A stretch of DNA of 64,000 nucleotides from Winogradskyella haliclonae (GTDB taxonomy: Bacteria; Bacteroidota; Bacteroidia; Flavobacteriales; Flavobacteriaceae): positions 1,550,001 through 1,614,000 of the forward strand of contig NZ_BMDQ01000001.1 of assembly GCF_014635865.1 (NCBI RefSeq). The letters are read 5' to 3'. Of the stretch, positions 10,062 to 18,759 are shown one piece after another. The notes beneath the pieces are model-generated. The model was not told where the DNA came from. It made no database searches and saw nothing but the letters and a program-made list of their open reading frames with translations. The position numbers and the translations under genes are program-made. Every line of letters starts with the position of its first letter. Position 1 is the stretch's first letter.

Positions 10062-10577
10062 TTAATTCCAGTTTTCGTCAAAATCTAAATCACTGTAATC
10101 ATCGACGTCTATATCATCTTCAAACTCGTTAAACGCATCGTCTGTGTCTGCTTCAAAGTTTTTGATTGGCGCTTCGTCTGGTACTTGGCCTTGGACAAAC
10201 ATAAGATTTGGGTAATCTGTGCTTTCAGCTTCTTCAACTATTTCAGCAAGCTCTACAAAAAAGGTCCACATGTTTAAAAAATCATAAATATAAATCAGTC
10301 GAGTAGAAGCCTCATGCACTAAATCATTGATTTTAGTGCTGCTCATGACTTTTACTTTGTTGTGACCTTCACTAACATCAAACATCGCGATTTCTTCACC
10401 TTGATTCCACTCTTCATCACTAACATAAAACGATGCCATTTCCATACCATCAAAACCAAAAGATTGTGTAATGATATTGTGGAGGTCTTCCATAGAATCA
10501 CTTTCGCGAATTTCTAAATCACGGAAAATATCTTCTTCGGTATCATTATCGAGTATAACTCTAAATCTGTAAATCAT
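10062..10577 (-). CDS. pRiA4b ORF-3 family protein (IS1096 passenger TnpR-like)
   Basis: The 171-residue acidic protein matches the PRiA4_ORF3 family: N-terminal beta strand IYRFRVILDND, then helix and strand pattern (MEDLHNIITQSFGFDG, ASFYVSDEEW) and the LIYIYDFLNMWTF segment that corresponds to the family's YxYDFGDxW motif. The C-terminal ~30 residues are strongly acidic (many D/E). Family members sit on plasmids, transposons and chromosomes; the biochemical function is not established. In flavobacterial chromosomes it is a stand-alone gene and there is no transposase here, so it should not be read as a mobile element. Confidence 0.8.
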   Translation of the reverse strand: MIYRFRVILDNDTEEDIFRDLEIRESDSMEDLHNIITQSFGFDGMEMASFYVSDEEWNQGEEIAMFDVSEGHNKVKVMSSTKINDLVHEASTRLIYIYDFLNMWTFFVELAEIVEEAESTDYPNLMFVQGQVPDEAPIKNFEADTDDAFNEFEDDIDVDDYSDLDFDENWN

Positions 10578-10598
10578 GTTATAATATTAATCAGCATG

Positions 10599-10606
10599 CA
10601 AAGATA
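10599..10606 (-). promoter_or_regulatory. -7 promoter box of the pRiA4b ORF-3 gene
   Basis: Minus-strand TATCTTTG is a perfect TAnnTTTG match, 21 bases upstream of the ATG at 10577 and immediately after the ctaA stop codon. It supports separate transcription of this gene. Confidence 0.5.
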
Positions 10607-10610
10607 CGAT

Positions 10611-11651
10611 TTAAGCTGAAGTTTCTATACTTTTTAGACGATGAGAATTATGACTTTCTAAAATAATATAAAACTGAATTCCGATTAATATTGTAGCAAT
10701 AACTATATGTAATGGTTGCGTAGAAAACGGAAAGTTAAAATAATACATAGCAATACCAGTAACTATTTCTAGTGCAATACAAACTAAAACAAGTTTATAT
10801 TTACTATAGCCCAGTTTGAGTTTGCGGTTTCGCAAAAACAACCAGACATTTAATAATAGCACTAAGATTGAAAGTGAACGATGAATGTAAAAGTTTAGTG
10901 GTGCTAAGCTTTGTATATCCCAATTAAAATAGCCATTTAACTTATTTTGTACATCTACAAATTGACGTACTTGTGTTCCTATAATAATCTGAATAAGAGT
11001 TAATATAGTGGCTACAATAAGGACATTTCTGAATCTTAAATCGAATTTTTGATCTTTACACGTTGATTTAGAGGTATAAATCAGATATAGAATTACAGCA
11101 ACAATAACCAGTGCCATAACCATGTGAATGGTAATCTTGTATGGCGCTAAATTAGAATCGACAACGGTCTTGCCAAGCCAAGCCTGAAACCCCATTCCTA
11201 AAACTGTAAAAATCGACAGTAATAAGAACCGTTTTTTGTCTCTCCACAGCCAAATAGACATGATTGTAAAAATTAAAATAGGTAGCCCTGAAAGTGCACC
11301 CAAAAGCCTATTAATATATTCTACCCAAGTGTGTAATGGATTAAATATGGCATAATCGTGTTCTGTGTAGGGTTTCCAATTAGAGGCATTTCTTTCATTA
11401 GAAGAGGTAAAGTCTTTTGAAGCGACTTGCAACTCTTCATTTACAATAATGACGATACCTTTTTTATAATCATGGTTGGGTTTAAACTGAAGTTCAGAAA
11501 TATCGGTTGGAGGAATATAATACCCAAAGCATTTTGGCCAATCAGGGCAGCCCATTCCAGAACCTGTCATACGCACTACAGCGCCAGCAATAATAACTAG
11601 ATAGACCAATACTAATGCAACTTTAGCCGTTTTTCTGAATCTCTGTTTCAT
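10611..11651 (-). CDS. ctaA: Heme A synthase, COX15/CtaA family
   Basis: The 346-residue membrane protein has about eight hydrophobic helices. Its diagnostic N-terminus is AGAVVRMTGSGMGCPDWPKC, and the conserved histidines lie in HTWVEYINRLLG, ITIHMVMAL, NFYIHRSLSI and QPLHIVIA. CtaA/Cox15 oxidises the C8 methyl group of heme O to make heme A for aa3-type terminal oxidases, in the cytoplasmic membrane. The extended periplasmic loop with a charged stretch between helices 1 and 2 is usual in Bacteroidota. The gene follows the GNAT gene with a 1-base gap, so the two are co-transcribed. Confidence 0.92.
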   Translation of the reverse strand: MKQRFRKTAKVALVLVYLVIIAGAVVRMTGSGMGCPDWPKCFGYYIPPTDISELQFKPNHDYKKGIVIIVNEELQVASKDFTSSNERNASNWKPYTEHDYAIFNPLHTWVEYINRLLGALSGLPILIFTIMSIWLWRDKKRFLLLSIFTVLGMGFQAWLGKTVVDSNLAPYKITIHMVMALVIVAVILYLIYTSKSTCKDQKFDLRFRNVLIVATILTLIQIIIGTQVRQFVDVQNKLNGYFNWDIQSLAPLNFYIHRSLSILVLLLNVWLFLRNRKLKLGYSKYKLVLVCIALEIVTGIAMYYFNFPFSTQPLHIVIATILIGIQFYIILESHNSHRLKSIETSA

Positions 11652-11652
11652 A

Positions 11653-12105
11653 CTAGGTTAACTCCTTTTTAAAACAAACACTATTATCCATGTTTTTGTA
11701 TTGACCATACTTAGGTATGGGAATATAATGACATTTTTTATAAAACTTAACAGCTTTTATTTGACGTTTCCCTGTTTCTAAAACACATGATGTAAAACCT
11801 ATTTCTTTGGCCCAATCTTCTAAACCATTAAGAATTTGTTTTCCTAAACCTTTTTCTCTGGTATTTGGATTGACGTACATTCGTTTTATTTCGACTGAAG
11901 TTTCATCAAACTTTTTAAAAGCGCCACAACCAACAGGTGTTTTATCATTGTAAAGTACAACCACGTTGCTTAGGCTTTCTAAAGCGTTAAATTGATTATA
12001 AAAATCATGTTCTTCACCATCAGTAATCTTCAAATAGGCATCTAAATCTTTCACCAAATTGATGAAGTCTTTATTATTTGAAGTGGTTCTGATGAGTTTA
12101 AACAT
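11653..12105 (-). CDS. GNAT family N-acetyltransferase
   Basis: The 150-residue protein has the GNAT acetyl-CoA binding signature: MYVNPNTREKGLGKQILNGL around residues 77-96 (motif A, R-x-x-G-x-G), followed by a strand-helix pair (CVLETGKRQIKAVKFYKK). The acceptor substrate is unknown. It is packed tightly between cca and ctaA on the same strand, 24 bases after the first and 1 base before the second. Confidence 0.88.
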   Translation of the reverse strand: MFKLIRTTSNNKDFINLVKDLDAYLKITDGEEHDFYNQFNALESLSNVVVLYNDKTPVGCGAFKKFDETSVEIKRMYVNPNTREKGLGKQILNGLEDWAKEIGFTSCVLETGKRQIKAVKFYKKCHYIPIPKYGQYKNMDNSVCFKKELT

Positions 12106-12129
12106 TTGATATTATAAGTTATTAATTCC

Positions 12130-13545
12130 TTATTCTTCAATCATCAATCCTAATGCTTTACCTTTTTCTAACATAAGTTTAAAAGCTGCTGCATGTTCGT
12201 TTGGGATATCACCTTCAAGAATAGCTTCTTTAATAGCTTCTTTAATAATGCCAATTTCTTTTGAAGGTTTTAAGTTAAAGGTTTTCATAATCTCCTCACC
12301 AGTAACAGGTGGTTGAAAATTACGTACATGGTCTCGTTCCTCAACTTCAACTATTTTATCTCTTACAATTTTAAAATTGTTATGATATTTCTTGAACTTT
12401 TTAGGATTCTTTGTTGTGATATCTGCTTCACACAAAGTCATTAAGTCCTCAACATTATCTCCAGCGTCAAAGACTAAACGGCGTACCGCAGAATCTGTCA
12501 CTTCTGAAGCTAAAACAATTGGACGAGAACTCATAAAGACCATTTTCTGAACAAATTTCATTTTATCATTCAATGGCATTTTTAATCTTTTGAAAAGCTT
12601 GTATACCATTTTAGAGCCCACAAATTCATGACCATGAAAGGTCCATCCAATTTTTTTATGAAAGCGTTTAGTCGGTGCTTTACCAATATCATGTAGTAAA
12701 GCCGCCCATCGTAACCAAAGGTTATCCGTAGTTTTACAAATATTATCTACAACTTCTAAAGTGTGATAGAAATTGTCTTTATGACGTTGTCCTTCTTTCT
12801 CGTCAATACCTTTAAGAGCTGTGAGCTCTGGCATTATATAGTCTAGAAGTCCCGTTTTTTCTAAATGAATAAATCCAATAGATGGCGTACCACTTTCTAG
12901 AATTTTATGCAATTCTGTCACGATACGTTCTTTAGTAATAATAGTTATGCGCTCCTTGTTTTTTGATATGGCACTTAATGAGGCATCTTCAATTTTAAAA
13001 TTAAGTTGCGTTGCAAAACGAATGGCCCGCATCATACGTAACGGGTCATCAGAGTATGTAATATCAGGATTTTGAGGCGTTCTTATGATGCCTTTATCCA
13101 AATCATTAATACCATTAAAAGGATCAAGAAGTTCACCAAAACTATTTTTGTTTAGCGCTAATGCTAGTGCATTAATTGTAAAGTCACGACGATTTTGGTC
13201 ATCTTCTAATGTGCCATTTTCTACAATAGGGTTTCTACTATTCTCGTTATAACTCTCTTTACGAGCACCAACAAATTCTATCTCAATATCATCATGTCTA
13301 AGCATCGCAGTTCCGTAAGTCTTAAAAATTTGAACTTTTGGAGTGTTTGGTAAATTATTGGCAACATGTTGAGCTAACTCAATACCACTACCTATAGCAA
13401 CAATGTCTATATCTTTAGCATTACCGCGTTCTAAGAAATAGTCACGTACAAAACCACCAATCACATAAGCATCAACTCCTAAAGCATCTGCGGATTGCGA
13501 AATAGTTTTAAAAACAGGATGTTGTAGTGCGTTTTTGTACTTCAT
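12130..13545 (-). CDS. cca: CCA tRNA nucleotidyltransferase with HD domain
   Basis: The 471-residue protein has the class II nucleotidyltransferase head: the G-G-x-V-R-D motif in YVIGGFVRDYFLERG and the catalytic D-x-D in AKDIDIVAIG. Then come RRDFTINALAL and DPLRMMRAIRFATQL (neck motifs). A C-terminal HD phosphohydrolase domain (WAALLHDIGKAPTKRF) follows. It adds or repairs the 3'-CCA end of tRNAs; the HD domain is expected to hydrolyse 2',3'-cyclic or terminal phosphates. It is the first gene of a likely cca-GNAT-ctaA operon. Confidence 0.93.
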   Translation of the reverse strand: MKYKNALQHPVFKTISQSADALGVDAYVIGGFVRDYFLERGNAKDIDIVAIGSGIELAQHVANNLPNTPKVQIFKTYGTAMLRHDDIEIEFVGARKESYNENSRNPIVENGTLEDDQNRRDFTINALALALNKNSFGELLDPFNGINDLDKGIIRTPQNPDITYSDDPLRMMRAIRFATQLNFKIEDASLSAISKNKERITIITKERIVTELHKILESGTPSIGFIHLEKTGLLDYIMPELTALKGIDEKEGQRHKDNFYHTLEVVDNICKTTDNLWLRWAALLHDIGKAPTKRFHKKIGWTFHGHEFVGSKMVYKLFKRLKMPLNDKMKFVQKMVFMSSRPIVLASEVTDSAVRRLVFDAGDNVEDLMTLCEADITTKNPKKFKKYHNNFKIVRDKIVEVEERDHVRNFQPPVTGEEIMKTFNLKPSKEIGIIKEAIKEAILEGDIPNEHAAAFKLMLEKGKALGLMIEE

Positions 13546-13579
13546 TTTATCGAATAAAATAGACTTCGATTTTAAGATG

Positions 13580-13587
13580 CAAATTTA
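13580..13587 (-). promoter_or_regulatory. -7 promoter box of cca
   Basis: Minus-strand TAAATTTG matches TAnnTTTG, 34 bases before the cca ATG at 13545. A matching -33 box is not evident. Confidence 0.45.
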
Positions 13588-13630
13588 CAACATAGTAAAT
13601 GAAGACCCTAATTGTGTATACAAGAAAATA

Positions 13631-14302
13631 CTAAACCGAGGTGCCTTTTTTAATCAATAGAATTTGGTAAGCGTCAATTAAAACTTCCCAACCTTTTTCT
13701 ATCATATACTCGACAACAAGCTTGCCTTTTCCACCTCCAGGTAAGCCACAATCGTCAATAAGGACAATGGTTTGCTCATGAAGTTTATCTTCTGCAAGTT
13801 GAAACTCTTTTAAATGATGTTCTTGACTTTTTTGTTGAATATCTACATCTGTCCTCGAATAGTCATAACTATCTAAATAAAGTAAATCTATTTTTTGGCC
13901 AAACTCTGCTAGAAAAACAAGCGCATCTTGAAGTAAAACAGAAACATTTTTATCCAAACCTTGTTCAGTAACTGCAGATTGCGAACCTTTTACGGAATCT
14001 TCACTAATATCTACAGAGTACATTTTGGCATCATTTTGTTTTGCCCATTTTCCAAAAACTATAGTTGCAGCACCATCACCACGAGTAGCTTCAAGACCTT
14101 TACGAGATGTTCCTGTTTCGACAATAATTTTAGATTTTCTTTTATCTAAAAGCTCTAAGGTTTTTTTAAATGTGTTTCGTCGTCTTCTAAAGTTGTATTT
14201 AAAAGGCATAAATGGATATAAGGATTTATGCTTCGAAAATTTAATTCCAAAATGGATTAGTAATGCAAGAGCAATAACTCCAAGAATGTAATATAAAATC
14301 AT
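13631..14302 (-). CDS. Membrane-anchored class I SAM-dependent methyltransferase
   Basis: The 223-residue protein has one N-terminal transmembrane helix (YYILGVIALALLIHFGI). A Rossmann methyltransferase-like domain follows: IIVETGTSRKG (motif I region), MYSVDISEDSVKG (acidic residue that would bind the SAM ribose), KIDLLYLDSYDY and VLIDDCGLPGGGKG. This layout is typical of the Methyltransf_24 group often found in polysaccharide gene clusters. It lies next to an FkbM methyltransferase and the glycosyltransferase locus, so a role in modifying a surface glycan is likely. The acceptor is unknown. Confidence 0.75.
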   Translation of the reverse strand: MILYYILGVIALALLIHFGIKFSKHKSLYPFMPFKYNFRRRRNTFKKTLELLDKRKSKIIVETGTSRKGLEATRGDGAATIVFGKWAKQNDAKMYSVDISEDSVKGSQSAVTEQGLDKNVSVLLQDALVFLAEFGQKIDLLYLDSYDYSRTDVDIQQKSQEHHLKEFQLAEDKLHEQTIVLIDDCGLPGGGKGKLVVEYMIEKGWEVLIDAYQILLIKKGTSV

Positions 14303-14312
14303 GGTTGTGTTT

Positions 14313-15152
14313 TTATTCGAATAAAATATCTTCAGCCTTATCGTTTAGCTGTAATTCGTTTAAGTAGTCAAAAAATTCATTTGATTCATTTTCTAAAGAA
14401 AATGTCTTATTTCGTTTTATAAATGATGCTGTTTTAAAATGTGGTAAAATCAACTCCATAAATACCTCTTTTGATACGTTTGAAACATTTTCTAAATGAT
14501 GAGGTACATATTCAACATATAAGAATTTCACCTTTTTTAAGCTCTCTTGCATACCCTGAAGAGCAAAATACTCAGCACCTTCAATATCCATTATAAAACC
14601 TGTTGGTTCAGGAAGGTTTTGTTGTTTGATATGTTCATCTAGAACAACCATATCTACTTTTACAGTTTTTGGATTGTCATAAGTGTATTGAGCGGCTTCT
14701 TTTATGGGCTTTATTTTACTTCCGCCAGTATTTACAGTACTTTGATAAAATTCAACTTCTTTATTTTCATTACCCACGGCGTAGTTGTATATTGTAACGT
14801 TTTTTGTGTCATTTAAATCTAGATTTTTCTCAGCATACCAATGCGTATTTTCATTGGCCTCATAACCTATAATCTGCTTTACTTTTTTTGCCAAGGGAAT
14901 TAAAAGCGTCCCAACATGAGTTCCAATGACATAAACGATATCATCTTCCGAACACTTTTCTTTAATTTTATTAGCCTCATTAATATCCCAATGCCCTTTA
15001 AAACCAAGGCTTTTACCAATAGTTAAATCTTCAATAGGTAAAGCTATTATTCCGTTTTGAGATTCGTAAATTATACCTTTTGCATGCTCGCCAAAGATTT
15101 TTTTACGTTTCTGAGATTTAAGATTTTTGAAAAAATATTTTAGTTTACTCAT
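14313..15152 (-). CDS. FkbM family methyltransferase
   Basis: The 279-residue protein has the FkbM fold: DIVYVIGTHVGTLLIPLAK (SAM-binding loop), IGYEANENTHWYAEKNL, and GFIMDIEGAEYFALQGM, the conserved D-x-E-G-x-E motif of the family. FkbM enzymes O-methylate sugars or polyketides. Beside glycosyltransferases the most likely substrate is a sugar of the surface polysaccharide or LPS. It is followed after 10 bases by the membrane methyltransferase on the same strand. Confidence 0.85.
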   Translation of the reverse strand: MSKLKYFFKNLKSQKRKKIFGEHAKGIIYESQNGIIALPIEDLTIGKSLGFKGHWDINEANKIKEKCSEDDIVYVIGTHVGTLLIPLAKKVKQIIGYEANENTHWYAEKNLDLNDTKNVTIYNYAVGNENKEVEFYQSTVNTGGSKIKPIKEAAQYTYDNPKTVKVDMVVLDEHIKQQNLPEPTGFIMDIEGAEYFALQGMQESLKKVKFLYVEYVPHHLENVSNVSKEVFMELILPHFKTASFIKRNKTFSLENESNEFFDYLNELQLNDKAEDILFE

Positions 15153-15193
15153 GGAGTGTTGGTTGATTTAATCAGGGTATAAAATTAACCTTT

Positions 15194-16282
15194 TTATTGA
15201 TTATTCTTTAGAACAGTTCTGTAGACTTCTAAATATTCTGAAGCTGCTTTTTTCCAGTCAAAACTTTTGGCATGTAATGCATAGGCTTTAGAAAGGTCAG
15301 TTTTATTTTTATCAAATTTATTAAGACCTTCTTTTACAACTGTTGCCATATAATCAGGATTGTAATTATCCCAATAAAAAGCATGGTTACCTCCAATTTC
15401 AGGTAATGATGTGTTGTTAGACATAAAAACAGGTTTACCAAAACGCATGGCTTCAATAGGCGGAATACCAAACCCTTCTCTAAGAGAGGGAAACACGAAA
15501 GCGGTACAATTTTTTAGATAATACTGTTTGTCAGTATCAGAAACTTTTCCAGTGATGAGTACACGATTTTCGAGTTTGAGACGTGATATGGTTTTAGCAA
15601 GTTTTGTTTTACCGTAATCTGTTTCATTTTTACCAGATAAGACAAGGTCAAACTCAGGTAAATGAGCTAACATTTCTACTAGTGTGTGTATATTTTTTCG
15701 TTCTGAAAATTCACCTATAAAATAGAAAAAGGGCCTCTTAGTATTCACTTTTGGAGTGTAGCCTTCTGGAATATCTACATCTGTAATAGGATTTCCATTA
15801 TATATCACAAACTCTGGTACATTGGGGATTTTAAAATAGTTATGTGTTGATATCTTAGCGTAGTTAGAAATGTAAGTAATAGCGTTGCACCTGTTTAGTT
15901 TTTCTTGAAATCTAACGTTACGTTTATGCGACATGTCATTAGAGACTTCATCAACAAAATTTACATCGTGCACAGTTAAAACATAAGGAATATCAAAAAA
16001 AGGCTCAACCTTTATATTTTGATTTAAAGAATGCCATAGATTGTATTTTTTCTTAATCCTAAATAGCGGATATCTACTCAGTGATTTGTAAGTACGGTAT
16101 TTAAAAATATTCCCGAATTCTGATTTTAGTTTTTGAGTATCTTTTACATTTAGTGTAATGTCTATATCTTCAGTATTTAAAGCAGCGATCCCTTTAATTA
16201 AATGATAATTAAATTGACCAAAACCAAAATTTAAGTTTTTGATGTTATGAGATTCAAGAAAGACTTGTGGTTTTTTGGACAT
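15194..16282 (-). CDS. Glycosyltransferase family 4 (GT-B)
   Basis: With the start at the ATG at 16282 (MSKKPQVFLESH) the protein has 362 residues. A start 15 codons further up at 16327 would add only AT-rich promoter sequence. The minus strand reads ...TTCTTTGCATC directly before the chosen ATG, like other promoters in this window. The C-terminal half carries the GT4 donor-binding features FFYFIGEFSERKNIHTL, RVLITGKVSD and E-x7-E in PSLREGFGIPPIEAM. It transfers a sugar from a nucleotide donor to a growing glycan at the cytoplasmic face. It is transcribed divergently from the LPS-kinase-like gene. Confidence 0.87.
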   Translation of the reverse strand: MSKKPQVFLESHNIKNLNFGFGQFNYHLIKGIAALNTEDIDITLNVKDTQKLKSEFGNIFKYRTYKSLSRYPLFRIKKKYNLWHSLNQNIKVEPFFDIPYVLTVHDVNFVDEVSNDMSHKRNVRFQEKLNRCNAITYISNYAKISTHNYFKIPNVPEFVIYNGNPITDVDIPEGYTPKVNTKRPFFYFIGEFSERKNIHTLVEMLAHLPEFDLVLSGKNETDYGKTKLAKTISRLKLENRVLITGKVSDTDKQYYLKNCTAFVFPSLREGFGIPPIEAMRFGKPVFMSNNTSLPEIGGNHAFYWDNYNPDYMATVVKEGLNKFDKNKTDLSKAYALHAKSFDWKKAASEYLEVYRTVLKNNQ

Positions 16283-16333
16283 GATGCAAAGAAATAAAAA
16301 AAATAGAACTAATTGTTTTTTGTTCAATAATTG

Positions 16334-16341
16334 TAATTTCG
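16334..16341 (+). promoter_or_regulatory. -7 promoter box close to the start codon of the LPS-kinase-like gene
   Basis: TAATTTCG (one mismatch to TAnnTTTG) ends only 4 bases before the ATG at 16346. A transcript would begin at or next to the start codon. Confidence 0.4.
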
Positions 16342-16345
16342 CAGC

Positions 16346-17104
16346 ATGAAAAAAGTCTTTGCATTAGACAATAAAACATTTAACGACCAACTTTTAGATT
16401 TTATAATTAATTTTAAAAGTGAAGGCGATATGTTTAATGATGGTGATCGTAATGTCATAAAAACTAATACTATTGATGATGTTACAATTAATGTAAAGTC
16501 CTTTAGAACACCTAATCTTGTTAATAAATTTGTGTATCGTTTTTTTAGGAAATCAAAAGCACAACGTTCTTTCGAGTATGCACAATATCTAGAAAATAAT
16601 GATATTGGTACTCCAAAACCTTATGGTTACTTTGAGAATACAGGTATACTATCTTTTGAGGACAGTTATTATGCAAGTGAACATTTACAGGCAGATTTAA
16701 CATACCGGGAATTAACAACAAACTTCAAATATCCAAATCACGAAGCTATACTTAGAGCATTTACTAGGTTTTCTTATCAATTGCACCAAAAGGGGATTAA
16801 TTTTTTAGACCATTCTCCAGGTAATACGCTTATTGAGTTAAATAATGGCAATTATAAATTTTATTTGGTGGACTTAAACAGAATGAAATTTGGAGAAATG
16901 GATTTTAAAACCCGAATGAAGAACCTCTCAAAACTTACGATTCATGAATCTATGATTAAAGTGATGAGTAATGAATATGCTAAAGTTTCTGGAGAAGATG
17001 AAATCCAGATTTTTAATACCATGTGGAAGGAGACTCAAGACTTTCAAGAACGTTATCACCGAAAAAAGCGATTAAAAAAGAAGCTTAAATTCTGGAAAAA
17101 CTAA
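16346..17104 (+). CDS. Kdo/heptose kinase-like protein (WaaP/InaA family)
   Basis: The 252-residue protein has a kinase-like fold: an N-terminal lobe around VNKFVYRFFRKSKAQRSFEYA, then a catalytic-loop-like segment HQKGINFLDHSPGNTLI, with a conserved Asp and Asn, and a metal-binding VDLNRM in place of DFG. Homologues phosphorylate Kdo or heptose in the LPS inner core. The location among glycosyltransferases and a heptosyltransferase-type gene supports this, but the exact sugar is inferred. The C-terminus is very basic (HRKKRLKKKLKFWKN), compatible with membrane association. It converges with the next gene with only a 1-base gap. Confidence 0.78.
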   Translation: MKKVFALDNKTFNDQLLDFIINFKSEGDMFNDGDRNVIKTNTIDDVTINVKSFRTPNLVNKFVYRFFRKSKAQRSFEYAQYLENNDIGTPKPYGYFENTGILSFEDSYYASEHLQADLTYRELTTNFKYPNHEAILRAFTRFSYQLHQKGINFLDHSPGNTLIELNNGNYKFYLVDLNRMKFGEMDFKTRMKNLSKLTIHESMIKVMSNEYAKVSGEDEIQIFNTMWKETQDFQERYHRKKRLKKKLKFWKN

Positions 17105-17105
17105 A

Positions 17106-17867
17106 TTAGTCTTTATTCTTTTTCTGAAGCTCATAAAGCTTACTATACTTTAAAAAAGTAATGTTAGCAGTCTGAACACAAATTATAAATCCATTTAAAC
17201 CATCTAGAAAACCTAATCTCAGAAAATAGGCTTTAAAGAAAGCCCAAGTGGGATTAAAGAATATTTTAAAAAAATTAGATGTTTTACCTTCTTTATAATA
17301 TGCCTTTGAAGCAATAGTCGAGAAGTATTCTGTCTTTTTATTAAATTCTGAATACGATTGATATGTAATGTGTAAAATATCTCCTTTGAGATATCCTGTA
17401 GCTGTATTTTTATTTAAAGCAATACTATCATGTGGATTTATACCTTTCCATGAGGCTTTGCGTCTGTCAAAAACACGTAGTTTTCTATTAGGATACCAAT
17501 CAGAGTGTTTTATCCATTGTCCACAAAAATTATTGAATCTATTGCTATAGTAACCATCGTATTTCCAATTATTTTTTATAGCTAAAATCGATTTTTGAAG
17601 TTCTTTGGATAAGGATTCGTCGCCGTCTAGAGAAACGATATAATCATTAGAAGCTTGATTTAATGCAAAGTTTTTCTGCTCTACATAGCCTAAAAATTTT
17701 TGCTCTATAAATTTTACATCAAATTTTTGACAGATTGCTTTTGTATCATCAGTAGAAAAAGAGTCGACAACCACTATTTCGTCAACAACATCTATCAAAG
17801 ACTGTAAACAGTTTTCGATATTGCGTTCCTCATTATATGTAATTATGACTCCAGATAGTTTTATCAT
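17106..17867 (-). CDS. Glycosyltransferase family 2 (WaaE/KdtX-like)
   Basis: The 253-residue GT-A enzyme starts with LSGVIITYNEERNIENCLQS and has the D-x-D-like metal site DYIVSLDGDESLS. The later PNRKLRVFDRRKASWKG and the HITYQSYSEFNKKTEYFS pattern match the LPS core beta-glucosyltransferase WaaE group. It probably adds a core-oligosaccharide hexose. It lies between two plus-strand genes, which is unusual for an operon and typical of a locus assembled gene by gene. Confidence 0.85.
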   Translation of the reverse strand: MIKLSGVIITYNEERNIENCLQSLIDVVDEIVVVDSFSTDDTKAICQKFDVKFIEQKFLGYVEQKNFALNQASNDYIVSLDGDESLSKELQKSILAIKNNWKYDGYYSNRFNNFCGQWIKHSDWYPNRKLRVFDRRKASWKGINPHDSIALNKNTATGYLKGDILHITYQSYSEFNKKTEYFSTIASKAYYKEGKTSNFFKIFFNPTWAFFKAYFLRLGFLDGLNGFIICVQTANITFLKYSKLYELQKKNKD

Positions 17868-17895
17868 CCTTTAAATATCTATGTTGTAAAAGTAG

Positions 17896-17903
17896 TATTT
17901 TTG
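17896..17903 (+). promoter_or_regulatory. -7 promoter box next to the start codon of the second GT2 gene
   Basis: TATTTTTG is a perfect TAnnTTTG match ending 4 bases before the ATG at 17908, so the mRNA is predicted to be leaderless or nearly so. Confidence 0.5.
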
Positions 17904-17907
17904 CTTC

Positions 17908-18732
17908 ATGTCGCAAGAATTAAAAGCATCTGTAATTATAAGTACTTACAATCAACCAAAATGGTTGAAATTAGTGTTATATAGTTATCATTTACAATCT
18001 GTAAAATGTTTTGAAATTATTATAGCAGATGATGGTTCTGATGAGAATACTAAAACTGTTGTTGAAGATTTTAAAAGCAAAACAGATTTAAAAGTTGTAC
18101 ATGTTTGGCAGGAAGATGATGGTTTTAGAAAAACAGAAATACTGAATAAAGCTATTCTTGCTTCTGATTCGAGGTATCTCATTTTTACTGATGGAGATTG
18201 TATAGCTAGACAAGACTTTGTTGAAACACATTTAAAACTCCAAAAGCCCTCTTGTGCACTTTCTGGAGGTTATTTTAAGCTTACAGAAGAAGTATCTGGA
18301 TTGATTGATAACCATGTAATTAAAAATCAAAAATGCTTTGATGTGGATTGGCTTCTAGAAAATGGACAACCAAAAACATTTAAACTCAATAAGCTCACAA
18401 CATCAGACTTTAAGTCTAGATTTTTAAATACTATAACTCCAACTAAGGCAACTTTTGATGGTATGAATGTTTCTTGCTATAAATCTGATATTATTGCCGT
18501 AAATGGTTTTGATGAGCGCATGAAATATGGTGGAGAGGATAGAGAAGTAGGTGAACGTATGATGAATAATGGAGTAAAATTTCTTCAGATTAGATATAGT
18601 GCTATTTGTTTGCATCTATATCATGATAGACCATATAAAAATGAACAGGTGTTACTAGAAAATAAATCAATACGTAAGGAAACAAAAAAAGCAAAATCTA
18701 AATTTACTGAATTTGGTATACGTAAAAACTAG
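17908..18732 (+). CDS. Glycosyltransferase family 2 with galactosyltransferase-type C-terminal region
   Basis: The 274-residue protein has an N-terminal GT2 domain (ASVIISTYNQPKWLKLVLYS, EIIIADDGSDENT) and the metal-binding D-G-D in YLIFTDGDCIARQDF. The C-terminal part carries VNGFDERMKYGGEDREVGER, the GWGxED-like acceptor motif of the Glyco_transf_7C group. It probably adds a galactose or hexosamine to a surface glycan. The start at 17908 is supported by the promoter box directly before it. Confidence 0.87.
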   Translation: MSQELKASVIISTYNQPKWLKLVLYSYHLQSVKCFEIIIADDGSDENTKTVVEDFKSKTDLKVVHVWQEDDGFRKTEILNKAILASDSRYLIFTDGDCIARQDFVETHLKLQKPSCALSGGYFKLTEEVSGLIDNHVIKNQKCFDVDWLLENGQPKTFKLNKLTTSDFKSRFLNTITPTKATFDGMNVSCYKSDIIAVNGFDERMKYGGEDREVGERMMNNGVKFLQIRYSAICLHLYHDRPYKNEQVLLENKSIRKETKKAKSKFTEFGIRKN

Positions 18733-18759
18733 TAAAATTGAGATGAATTAAAAAAATCT

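Noticed and set aside
10062..10577. Mobile element suggested by the IS1096 passenger/TnpR-like family name
   Set aside because: There is no transposase, inverted repeat or target duplication nearby, and the family occurs as single chromosomal genes in Flavobacteriaceae.
16283..16327. Longer start for the GT4 glycosyltransferase at 16327
   Set aside because: The extra 15 residues are translated promoter sequence, and conserved protein text begins at the ATG at 16282.
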